Assembly: GCA_012727965.1 (NCBI GenBank)
Contig: JAAYFZ010000067.1
Coordinates: 1 to 9,231 of the forward strand
Direction: 5' to 3'
DNA from: Clostridiaceae bacterium
GTDB lineage: Bacteria > Bacillota > Clostridia > Saccharofermentanales > UBA5734
Length of the DNA stretch: 9,231 bases
A program made the translations under genes and the position numbers. Shown here piece after piece: positions 1 to 6,069 of the stretch. Under the pieces are notes generated by a model that worked only from the letters and a program-made list of their open reading frames with translations, searched no databases and was not told the DNA's origin. Position 1 is the first letter of the stretch. Each line of letters starts with the position of its first letter.

Positions 1-11
1 ATTCTCACTAT

Positions 12-554
12 CTACAATTTATACTCCAGCTGCCAGTCGTTTGGATCTTCGGCTGCAAGAACCGAATCTATCTCCTTGGCATCTATACATCCAAGGTTGA
101 AGTAGAAGGCAATCGTGTCCTCAGATGAGCCGGCGCAGATATAGAGTTTATCGGCTCCGAACTGCCTTGCTGCGCTGCAGGCGTGAGAAAAAAGCTTCTT
201 GCCTATGCTCTTGCCTCGGTATGATTTGGAAACGAATATCTGATCGAGCAATACATATTTACTTAGTTTTCCAAATACATCTGAATTGACCACCGCGTAG
301 CCTACTAGAGTATCGCCATCGAAGCATCCGATAGCTGTGCCGCCATGATTAAGTGATTTATTATAGCGTTCGATATGCCAATCAGTTCCGTTTGGCAGCT
401 CATGATCTGTCCAATCGATCTCAACCAGCTGTCTCTCGTTGCCTTCGACAACTCGCCAGGCGTTGCGGATATAACACTCCGCATCGATCTCACGGATAAG
501 TTCTGCTTCTGTCAGTTTTATCTCTCTGTAGACGAGATCTATATTATTTTCCAT
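12..554 (-). CDS. GNAT-family N-acetyltransferase
   Basis: This 180-residue cytoplasmic protein is predicted to transfer an acyl group from acetyl-CoA to an amine; its substrate cannot be read from the sequence. The GNAT core occupies roughly residues 70-160. Motif A is clear: a strand ending in LLDQIFV (102-108) is followed by the pyrophosphate-binding loop YRGKSIGKK (112-120), which matches the R/Q-x-x-G-x-G/A pattern. The later AFYFNLGC segment (149-156) is the usual motif B region. The first 65 residues are polar and do not suggest a membrane protein. The ATG at 554 is preceded by GAGGTG, an exact anti-SD match, but with a rather long spacing of 11 nt. The gene diverges from the cyclase-sigI-rsgI cluster and ends 11 nt from the window edge, so its downstream context is unknown. 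The family call is firm; the function is open. Confidence 0.9.
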   Translation of the reverse strand: MENNIDLVYREIKLTEAELIREIDAECYIRNAWRVVEGNERQLVEIDWTDHELPNGTDWHIERYNKSLNHGGTAIGCFDGDTLVGYAVVNSDVFGKLSKYVLLDQIFVSKSYRGKSIGKKLFSHACSAARQFGADKLYICAGSSEDTIAFYFNLGCIDAKEIDSVLAAEDPNDWQLEYKL

Positions 555-627
555 AACCTAAGCTGCACCTCATGATTGTATTTTTGATTGCAAAAATCTG
601 TTTCTATCGATCATTTTATAAGATATC

Positions 628-747
628 ATGAAAATAGCAGATAAACTATTTCATATTCAGCAAAGAGGTCATAACCGTTTTGGAACCGCATATTCAGGTC
701 CCGAAACCGAAGAAGAAAAAGAAGACGAAGGAGTAAGCAGCGGATGA
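628..747 (+). CDS. possible 39-residue leader or small protein, start-stop coupled to next gene
   Basis: An ATG at 628 opens a 39-codon frame that ends in TGA at 745-747. The stop overlaps the start of the next gene as ATGA, a classic translational-coupling arrangement. The predicted peptide is basic in its first half (MKIADKLFHIQQRGHNRFG) and acidic near the end (residues 26-34 are almost all Glu, Asp or Lys), with no membrane segment or known motif. Against it, there is no convincing ribosome binding site before 628. The acidic stretch is also encoded by the purine-rich DNA that supplies the ribosome binding site of the following gene, so the frame could be fortuitous. It may be a real small protein, an upstream regulatory ORF, or noise. 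I do not recognise a family. Confidence 0.25.
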   Translation: MKIADKLFHIQQRGHNRFGTAYSGPETEEEKEDEGVSSG

Positions 748-1661
748 AACAATTTGGCATCATGGTCGGACTCGACAAACCAGCTGCTTTTGAAGGCTGG
801 TTCTGCAAAATCGATGACAGGAAGAACGATATCATAATTTCAGTTATTTGGGGCTATTCAACAAATGCAAAATCGAGACATGCATTTATCCAGTTTCAGG
901 ACTCGATCAAGCATAGAACTAGTTATGTAAGATATTCGATTGATGAACTGTCCTGGACAGAGGATCCATTTGTTCTAAATATTGGGAAAAACCAGTTATC
1001 ACAATCAGGAATGCACCTTGATATCGATACAGAAGAAATAGTGGTGCAAGGCGAGTTCAGCTTCAGCGGATTTTCACAGATTAAGACATCATTTCTAAAA
1101 CCTAACATTATGGGCTGGCTTAGCTTCTTGCCAAATGAGTGCAATCACTCTATTACCAGTATGAAACACGAGGCATCCGGTAATCTTCAGATAAACGATC
1201 AGTCGTGGAAGATCGAATCAGCAGATGCTTATATGGAAAAAGACTGGGGCAGAGGTTTCCCTAGTCAATATGTCTGGGCTCAGGCTAACGATTGGGTGAA
1301 CAGTTCATTTGTTTTTAGTTATGCTTCCGTACCTATGCTGGGAAAATTCAAAAAAGGCTTCCTGATGGTATTGCAGCATGAAGGGCAGGAGTATCGTTTT
1401 ACAACGATCGAGGGCGGCAGAATGATCGATTTTTCAGCAGATGATGATAGCTTCACCGCTGTTATCAAGAAGGGCAGACTGAAAATGTCTATCCATGCGA
1501 AGCAAACACATCCTGTACCGCTGGCTTCGCCGGATAATGGCGAAATGAAAGCAAAGATAAAAGAATCAATCGATGGAGACATTGAAATTGTGCTTCAAGA
1601 GAATGGCAAAAAAATCATTGAACTTAAGACGCAGCGTGCCTCGATCGATGTTCATTTCTAG
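744..1661 (+). CDS. tocopherol cyclase-family protein
   Basis: This 305-residue protein resembles the tocopherol cyclase superfamily, whose plant and cyanobacterial members close the chromanol ring of vitamin E. Visible hallmarks are an early FEGWFCK motif (16-22), the central ADAYMEKDWG...FPSQYVWAQ block (160-180; the family pattern is roughly 'Y.EK.WG..FP..W.W.Q'), and a C-terminal segment SPDNGEMKAKIKES (262-275) matching the usual 'P..G.M...I.ES' signature. No signal peptide or transmembrane helix is seen, and the whole chain is compatible with the family's beta-rich fold. AAGGAG at 728-733, 10 nt before the ATG, supports the start. Bacillota are not known to make tocopherol, so the true substrate is unknown; a lipid or quinone-like molecule is a guess. 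The gene lies 12 nt upstream of sigI and probably shares its transcript, suggesting a link to the envelope or stress role of SigI. Confidence 0.8.
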   Translation: MKQFGIMVGLDKPAAFEGWFCKIDDRKNDIIISVIWGYSTNAKSRHAFIQFQDSIKHRTSYVRYSIDELSWTEDPFVLNIGKNQLSQSGMHLDIDTEEIVVQGEFSFSGFSQIKTSFLKPNIMGWLSFLPNECNHSITSMKHEASGNLQINDQSWKIESADAYMEKDWGRGFPSQYVWAQANDWVNSSFVFSYASVPMLGKFKKGFLMVLQHEGQEYRFTTIEGGRMIDFSADDDSFTAVIKKGRLKMSIHAKQTHPVPLASPDNGEMKAKIKESIDGDIEIVLQENGKKIIELKTQRASIDVHF

Positions 1662-1673
1662 AATGGAGATGTT

Positions 1674-2339
1674 TTGTTTATGCATCCAATAGAAATCGAG
1701 ATAGTGGAAGCGCAGCAGAGTGAAGAAAAAATGGAAGCTCTCATCAAGAAGTATGAGGCGTTTATTCTGTCTGCAGCCGCCCAGATTTCTAGAAGGCATA
1801 TAACAAAGAGTGACGACGAGTGGTCGATAGCGTTTTATGATGCTGTCAGATCATTCGACCAGGGTAGAGGCAGCTTCATTTCCTATGCGAAATTAATTAT
1901 CAAATCGAGACTGATTGACTATTTTCGTTCCGAGCGTCATAGCCATGATCAAATCAGTATAGACCTGGTTCCCGAAAATGAAATGAAGGTTGAACAGAGG
2001 GGCATGGATATAAAATACGAAATTCAGGCACTTGAGGAAGTTGTTAAGTCATATGGTTTCTCGTACCTTGACCTAATTGAAGGATCGCCAAAAGCGAGAA
2101 AAACTAAGGATGACTGCAAAAAATCAATCAGGTTCATGCTGTCAAGTCAACTTCTGACAGCCGATATGAAGCACTCGAAACTTTTGCCTGTAAAAAAAAT
2201 CGAAGAAAATACTAAGGTACCCCGAAAAATTATTGAGAGACATCGTAAATATATAGTGACAGCAGTAGAGATACTAACAGGAGATTATCCGCATCTAAGC
2301 GAATATCTAGCATATGTGAAGGAGGACGATGACAAATGA
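1674..2339 (+). CDS. sigI: RNA polymerase sigma factor SigI
   Basis: This is a sigma-70-family factor of the SigI group, which in Bacillus subtilis responds to heat and cell-wall stress and in cellulolytic clostridia controls cellulosome genes. The region-2-like block is well conserved: DEWSIAFYDAV (48-58), FDQGRGSFISYA (61-72) and IKSRLIDYFRSER (76-88). The SigI-specific C-terminal DNA-binding part follows, with LLPVKKIEE (170-178), KVPRKIIERHRKYI (181-194) and LTGDYPHLSEYL (201-212). At about 220 residues the length is near that expected. The start is ambiguous: TTG at 1674 lies 5 nt after GGAG (1665-1668), while ATG at 1680, two codons later, lies 11 nt after it. The outer boundary is given here. 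The stop overlaps the rsgI start (ATGA), so the pair is translationally coupled. I see no ACCCCC/CGAA-like SigI promoter directly upstream; transcription probably comes through the cyclase gene. Confidence 0.93.
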   Translation: MFMHPIEIEIVEAQQSEEKMEALIKKYEAFILSAAAQISRRHITKSDDEWSIAFYDAVRSFDQGRGSFISYAKLIIKSRLIDYFRSERHSHDQISIDLVPENEMKVEQRGMDIKYEIQALEEVVKSYGFSYLDLIEGSPKARKTKDDCKKSIRFMLSSQLLTADMKHSKLLPVKKIEENTKVPRKIIERHRKYIVTAVEILTGDYPHLSEYLAYVKEDDDK

Positions 2340-3457
2340 AAGCGGTCGTTATGGAAATTCGTAATAATGATGTGGTTCTGCTGCGCGATGACGGTTCTTT
2401 TACCAGAGCCAGAAATCGAGACTATATGATTGGAGATGTAATTGATATGAAAACTAGTACTACAAGAATTCGTTTCGTTACTGCAGCGGCAGCGGCAGCA
2501 GTTGTCGTTCTTTTGGCATTGGGCGTATTTGCTTACACCACCCCTTACTATTATGTAAGTATGGATGTCAATCCAGGTGTTATGATGACAATTAACCGCT
2601 TCAACCGGGTTATAGCTATGGAGCCTGCAAATGAAGATGCTGCAGCAATCGTCGCCGGAATAGAATGGAAAAATCAAAACGTAGACGAAGTCGTTCAGAA
2701 TGCAGCCCTCGAAATCGAAGAAAATGGCTATTTCGAACAAGGTGGCGAGATTTTACTCGCTTCTGCCGGCAAGAACGCTGACAAGGCTGCAAAACTTGCA
2801 GAGCGTCTAGATGTCTCAGTAGAAGAACTTGAGCTCGAAGATGTTGAGGTTAATTCGGAAGCTATCGGGTATGAGATGGTACAATCTGCAAAAGCCCTGT
2901 CGATGACACCAGGTAAATACAATCTCATCACAAAACACCTTGGCGTAACAGTTGATGAGAGCAATGTTGAAGAATACAGAAATATGTCAGTTCGCGACAT
3001 AATGAAGAATTTCACAGATACCAAGGGCCTACAAGGAAATGAGAATTCAGCTGAAGCTAAGGATAAATCAGATAAGGCTAATGGTAATTCCGAAGCTGCC
3101 AAAGAGAGAGTCGCTGATAAAAAAGAAGCTCGCGAAACTGAGCAGGTAAGAGTAGAAAACCCAGCACAAGAGACAGCTGAAACTAACCGTGAAATGGAAC
3201 AAATCAGAAATTCTGAGCCGGCTCAGGAAACCGCTGTACAAAATCGTGAAACTGAGCAGGTGCGGGTAGAAGATCCATCAAGGGAAACTGCAGAAACCAT
3301 TCGTCAAACTGAACAGGTAAGAAATACAGATCCAGGACAGGAGACGGGAGCAACTGAGCAGAACTCCGGTAATACAACGCAGGCCGCAAGTCAGAACGGA
3401 CAAAAAATTGACCCGCCGGAAGTGCAGGGCAATACATCTGGTGCCGGTCCGAGATAA
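2336..3457 (+). CDS. rsgI: membrane anti-sigma factor RsgI with repeat-bearing extracellular tail
   Basis: RsgI holds SigI inactive at the membrane until an outside signal triggers its proteolysis. The 373 residues divide into the cytoplasmic anti-sigma domain (1-42, starting MKAVVMEIRNNDVVLL), one transmembrane helix that includes a polyalanine run (about 46-68), and a conserved juxtamembrane domain (about 70-220). The latter starts YYYVSMDVNPGVMMTINRFN, and N79-P80 corresponds to the Asn-Pro bond reported as the self-cleavage site in the B. subtilis protein. From about 225 to the end the chain is polar, rich in Glu, Gln, Asn, Thr and Ala, probably disordered, and holds four 19-residue repeats. 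There is no carbohydrate-binding or enzymatic C-terminal domain, unlike cellulosome-regulating RsgI proteins, so a wall-stress sensor like that of B. subtilis is more likely. AAGGAGG at 2319-2325 serves the ATG, 10 nt away. A terminator follows. Confidence 0.93.
   Translation: MKAVVMEIRNNDVVLLRDDGSFTRARNRDYMIGDVIDMKTSTTRIRFVTAAAAAAVVVLLALGVFAYTTPYYYVSMDVNPGVMMTINRFNRVIAMEPANEDAAAIVAGIEWKNQNVDEVVQNAALEIEENGYFEQGGEILLASAGKNADKAAKLAERLDVSVEELELEDVEVNSEAIGYEMVQSAKALSMTPGKYNLITKHLGVTVDESNVEEYRNMSVRDIMKNFTDTKGLQGNENSAEAKDKSDKANGNSEAAKERVADKKEARETEQVRVENPAQETAETNREMEQIRNSEPAQETAVQNRETEQVRVEDPSRETAETIRQTEQVRNTDPGQETGATEQNSGNTTQAASQNGQKIDPPEVQGNTSGAGPR
3131..3358 (+). repeat. four tandem 57-bp (19-codon) repeats in the rsgI tail
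   Basis: RsgI residues 266-341 form four consecutive 19-residue units beginning at R266, R285, R304 and R323, with a core of R-E-T-E-Q-V-R-x-x-x-P-x-x-E-T-A. Unit 1 (RETEQVRVENPAQETAETN) and unit 3 (RETEQVRVEDPSRETAETI) are closest to each other. Units 2 and 4 share R-N after the EQ(I/V) element. This implies a higher-order 38-residue period that arose by doubling a two-unit block. Spacing is exactly 57 bp with no frame-breaking indels, but synonymous changes are frequent, so the array is not a recent slippage product. It lies in the extracellular part of the sensor. Confidence 0.9.
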
Positions 3458-3493
3458 GAACGATTGATACTAAATAGAAATAAATAGAACTCA

Positions 3494-3532
3494 AATACCG
3501 GTTCGCTCGTATAGGCGGACCGGTATTATTTT
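3494..3532 (+). terminator. intrinsic terminator between convergent rsgI and GGDEF genes
   Basis: A 13-bp stem pairs 3494-3506 (AATACCGGTTCGC) with 3515-3527 (GCGGACCGGTATT), with one G-U pair and an 8-nt loop. It is followed on the plus strand by ATTTT. It lies 36 nt after the rsgI stop and should end the cyclase-sigI-rsgI transcript. The same stem contains the stop codon of the leftward diguanylate cyclase gene (3526-3528). On the minus strand the hairpin is followed by TTGAGTT, a poor U-tract, so termination in that direction would be weaker. Confidence 0.85.
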
Positions 3533-4635
3533 GCAACAATCGACTTGAGCTGCTGCTTATGTCTGTACATTTTATGATCTGCTGAACTATAGAGCGTGTC
3601 AGCGGACATACCATTCACAAATTCCTGATAACCATAGCTATAACTGAGATTGCTGATCAGAGCATTCGAATTTTCATTCAATAATTTGGACAGCTGACTT
3701 ATTTGTTTTTCGATATCATCTGACTGGACAATAACAGCGAACTCATCGCCGCCCAAGCGCACAGCCAGTCCAGTACCGGCAAAAGATTGCTTGAGGTCTC
3801 TCGCGAAATTTACCAGAATTTCATCGCCCATTTTGTGTCCGTGCTGATCATTGATCTCTTTGAAGAAGTTGAGATCAAATACAACCAGGCCAAAAGGTTT
3901 CTTGCCTTGCATCAGATATTGTAAATGCGTTTCGAAGCTTCGCCGGTTATAGAGCTTAGTCAGATAGTCCTGATCAGAAGAAGTTGTTTCCAAAAAAATG
4001 TAGATCGCCAGAAGTCCGAGAACGATCGAGGTCCAGGAGAAATGAAGCTTCGAATCAAGCAGCTGAACCAGCATGCCCGCTACAGGGAAGAGGAAACATA
4101 AGAAATAGAGTAGAATCTCTTTGTGAGTAGCTTTTTTTTGATTAACACTAACAAATATTAGCATATATATGTAGAGCAGACCGAGAAGTACATAATGAAT
4201 CCACTTATAATCACCGCTGCTGAAACCATTTGTCTCACGATTTATAGAGAAATATACCGGCTGGTAAAAATTCAAGAGCAATAAACCCAGCGTAAGGAGG
4301 CTGGCATGTTGATAGTAGAATCTGCTATTGATGCGATGAGGGTCGCGAAACAATCTATAATCCACATATGACATCAATAATCCGCCAATCACAGGTCCTA
4401 TCAGGATGAGTATAAAATTGGTTGAGTACTCAAGGAAATAGGCGCCTGGAAACATCATACGGTCAAAAATCCAGGTAAGAGGTTCATCAATGATAGCAAT
4501 CGTTGTAGTTATCAGAACCAGCTTAATTAGTCTTCTGCTAAATGTCATTATTTTTGAACCTTGAACATAGAGAAATATAACTAACAAAATAGTTAATGCA
4601 TAGACATTGATTTGAAACTGAACCAAATATTCCAT
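3526..4635 (-). CDS. membrane diguanylate cyclase (GGDEF domain)
   Basis: The predicted enzyme joins two GTP into cyclic di-GMP. From the preferred start it has 369 residues. About seven hydrophobic segments fill residues 8-216 (near 9-25, 37-50, 72-90, 111-126, 147-164, 174-193 and 200-216) and form an unclassified sensory membrane region. The GGDEF domain follows at about 220-369, opening with DYLTKLYNRRSF (223-234). It has the metal-binding Asp in VVFDLNFFK (251-259) and an intact RLGGDEF (293-299), so it should be active. The inhibitory RxxD position reads A-G-T-G (286-289), so product inhibition through the I-site is not expected. Translation probably starts at 4635 because GGGGAGG lies 5 nt before that ATG; the upstream ATG at 4650 overlaps this ribosome binding site and has none of its own. 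The gene is convergent to rsgI and divergent from the iron importer. Confidence 0.92.
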   Translation of the reverse strand: MEYLVQFQINVYALTILLVIFLYVQGSKIMTFSRRLIKLVLITTTIAIIDEPLTWIFDRMMFPGAYFLEYSTNFILILIGPVIGGLLMSYVDYRLFRDPHRINSRFYYQHASLLTLGLLLLNFYQPVYFSINRETNGFSSGDYKWIHYVLLGLLYIYMLIFVSVNQKKATHKEILLYFLCFLFPVAGMLVQLLDSKLHFSWTSIVLGLLAIYIFLETTSSDQDYLTKLYNRRSFETHLQYLMQGKKPFGLVVFDLNFFKEINDQHGHKMGDEILVNFARDLKQSFAGTGLAVRLGGDEFAVIVQSDDIEKQISQLSKLLNENSNALISNLSYSYGYQEFVNGMSADTLYSSADHKMYRHKQQLKSIVAK

Positions 4636-4640
4636 AGCTG

Positions 4641-4647
4641 CCTCCCC
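4641..4647 (-). promoter_or_regulatory. ribosome binding site fixing the GGDEF gene start
   Basis: Read on the minus strand, GGGGAGG is followed by the 5-nt spacer CAGCT and the ATG at 4635. This is a near-ideal arrangement. The in-frame ATG at 4650 runs straight into the same purine run and has no Shine-Dalgarno sequence upstream, so the longer reading adding five residues is unlikely. Confidence 0.8.
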
Positions 4648-4735
4648 CATAGATAAGTTTCTATAGTAGCAGATTTTACCATTCTTAAGATGATTGAGGA
4701 TATGGTTAACGTTACGTTGTGAGAAATGATTCCAA

Positions 4736-4762
4736 ATTATACCTGTTTATTAGTCTGTTCAA
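4736..4762 (-). promoter_or_regulatory. candidate promoter of the GGDEF gene
   Basis: On the minus strand a perfect TATAAT (4736-4741) is preceded, with a short 15-bp spacer, by TTGAAC (4757-4762). The predicted transcript would begin near 4729 and have a leader of roughly 95 nt that contains the GTTAAC hexamer at 4705-4710. The short spacer lowers confidence. Confidence 0.4.
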
Positions 4763-4789
4763 ATGAGTTTATCTATATGCGCTGATGAT

Positions 4790-4822
4790 GACAAAACAGG
4801 CATTTGTCTTAAATCCGACAAA
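4790..4822. repeat. alternating GACAAA / TTTGTC inverted repeats
   Basis: GACAAA at 4790-4795, TTTGTC at 4803-4808 and GACAAA at 4817-4822 form two overlapping inverted repeats sharing the middle arm, with gaps of 7 and 8 nt. Spacing between like-placed arms is 13-14 bp. The elements sit between the two divergent promoters, upstream of the importer promoter. They could be a binding site for a dimeric regulator or alternative hairpins; no regulator can be named. Confidence 0.5.
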
Positions 4823-4849
4823 ATCTATAGAAATAGTAAAAAAATATGA

Positions 4850-4879
4850 TTGACATCTCCACTGAGAAGAGTTTAAAAT
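4850..4879 (+). promoter_or_regulatory. sigma-A-type promoter of the iron importer operon
   Basis: A perfect TTGACA (4850-4855) is followed by an 18-bp spacer and TAAAAT (4874-4879), five of six matches to the consensus. Transcription would begin near 4886, giving a leader of roughly 58 nt before the lipoprotein start. A weaker alternative, TTGTCT-N16-TATAGA (4804-4831), lies upstream. Confidence 0.7.
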
Positions 4880-4882
4880 AGC

Positions 4883-4912
4883 ATTTATAGTTAACTTAGG
4901 TTAACAAAAAAT
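4883..4912. promoter_or_regulatory. palindromic GTTAAC operator candidate of the iron importer
   Basis: The core GTTAACTTAGGTTAAC (4890-4905) places two self-complementary hexamers 10 bp apart, one helical turn. The 30-bp element is an imperfect palindrome, with 12 of 15 pairs matching around 4897/4898. It begins at about the predicted transcription start, where a bound repressor would block polymerase. The right part contains TTAGGTTA, which resembles a half-site of DtxR/IdeR iron-repressor boxes. Assignment to that family is inference, and the left half does not fit the full 19-bp consensus. Confidence 0.5.
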
Positions 4913-4943
4913 GATGATACAACAATAAGAGAGGGAAATCAAT

Positions 4944-6047
4944 ATGATATTCAGAAAAATCCTTGCAATAATGACAGCCGTTTTACTGCTGGTTTCACTG
5001 GCAGCATGCTCCGCCGGTGAAGGCGAGAGTAAAACTATTAACTCCACTGAATCCACAAATGCGAATCCGAGCGAGTCAGCGACGAATGCTGCATCAGAAG
5101 ATGTAAGCGATGATAATGATCAAGATTCAGGCAGCATGTTCCCGATAACGATCGAGCATGCTTTTGGCCAGACTGTTATTGAGAGTAAACCTGAGAGAGT
5201 GGCAACTATTGCCTGGGCTAACCAGGACACACCTCTTGCACTTGGTATTGTCCCGGTAGGATTTTCGATGGCTAATTTTGGACCAGTAGACGAATATGGT
5301 ATGCATTCATGGACTGCGGCAAAAGTCGCTGAGCTTGGTGAAGCTGATCCTAATGTTTTCAGTGATACCGATTGTCTGGACTATGAAGCGATCAATGACG
5401 CTCAACCAGATATAATACTGGCAGCCTATTCAGGACTGACTCAAGAGGAATACGATCTGCTTAGTCAAATAGCTCCGGTAATTGCTTATCCGAGAGCTGC
5501 CTGGCAGACATATTGGCGCGAACAGATCGTCATCAATTCAACAGCAATTGGCCTGGCTGCCGAAGGTGAGCAGTATATAGCTGAAATGGAACAGCTGATT
5601 GAAGCAACAACAAGTAAGTATCCTGAACTAGACGATATAACAGGTGCGTTCCTCTGGATCGATGCCTCTGACTTGTCCTCTTTCTATCTCTATTTCCCGG
5701 TAGATACCCGCGCTGCTTATCTGATAGATCTCGGTATCGAGTTTCCAGAATCTCTAAATGAGCTTCAGACAGATGAGGGTGGCTTCACGGTTTCAATTAG
5801 CGCAGAGCATATTGACGTGCTTGAAGAGCTGGATATCATCGTTGCCTATGGCGATGCCGGTTTGCTTGAGGCACTGCAGATAGATCCTATTTTCAGCACT
5901 GTGCCTGCAGTAAAAAGTGGCGCTGTTGCTTTGATTGACAGCAATTCTGATCTTGCCGGCGCAGCTACTCCAAGCGCTTTGTCGATACCAGCAGTGATTG
6001 ATGAATATGTTGAACTGTTGGCAGAGGCGGCGGCACGAGTCAAATAA
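4944..6047 (+). CDS. iron-siderophore ABC transporter substrate-binding lipoprotein
   Basis: This 367-residue FecB/FepB-type binding protein captures a ferric chelate outside the cell and passes it to the permeases encoded next to it. A lipoprotein signal covers residues 1-21, with a hydrophobic core and the lipobox LAAC (C22 is the lipidated residue). A Ser/Thr/Asn/Asp/Glu-rich linker (23-65) leads into the periplasmic-binding fold (about 66-360). That fold opens with FPITIEHAFGQTVI and KPERVATIAW, followed by LALGIVPVG (98-106), and ends with a PAVKSGAVALID segment (321-332). These phrases resemble binding proteins that I recall mainly from actinobacterial iron importers. GAGGG at 4931-4935 stands 8 nt before the ATG. 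The gene is first in a four-gene operon behind a good promoter and a palindromic operator candidate. The exact ligand (catecholate, hydroxamate, haem or other chelate) cannot be read. Confidence 0.92.
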   Translation: MIFRKILAIMTAVLLLVSLAACSAGEGESKTINSTESTNANPSESATNAASEDVSDDNDQDSGSMFPITIEHAFGQTVIESKPERVATIAWANQDTPLALGIVPVGFSMANFGPVDEYGMHSWTAAKVAELGEADPNVFSDTDCLDYEAINDAQPDIILAAYSGLTQEEYDLLSQIAPVIAYPRAAWQTYWREQIVINSTAIGLAAEGEQYIAEMEQLIEATTSKYPELDDITGAFLWIDASDLSSFYLYFPVDTRAAYLIDLGIEFPESLNELQTDEGGFTVSISAEHIDVLEELDIIVAYGDAGLLEALQIDPIFSTVPAVKSGAVALIDSNSDLAGAATPSALSIPAVIDEYVELLAEAAARVK

Positions 6048-6069
6048 ATGGAAGTGATCGAATAACTAT

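Noticed and set aside
555..743. Sigma-A promoters in the divergent GNAT/cyclase spacer
   Set aside because: TTGATT, TTGCAA, TATAAG and TACAAT fragments are present but none combine with acceptable spacing on either strand, so no promoter is annotated.
2480..2510. GCN-rich tract that could be a slippage microsatellite
   Set aside because: It encodes the alanine run of the RsgI transmembrane helix with mixed codons, so it is better explained by protein composition.
2285..3102. Long leftward open frames opposite rsgI and the end of sigI
   Set aside because: Their compositions mirror the coding strand of sigI/rsgI and no start signals are seen; they are antisense shadows.
4898..4909. GGTTAACAA resembling a BirA (biotin repressor) half-site
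   Set aside because: BirA operators need two such arms with a spacer of about 14-16 bp. Here the second hexamer is only 4 bp away, the 9118/9151 pair is 27 bp apart, and no biotin gene is present.
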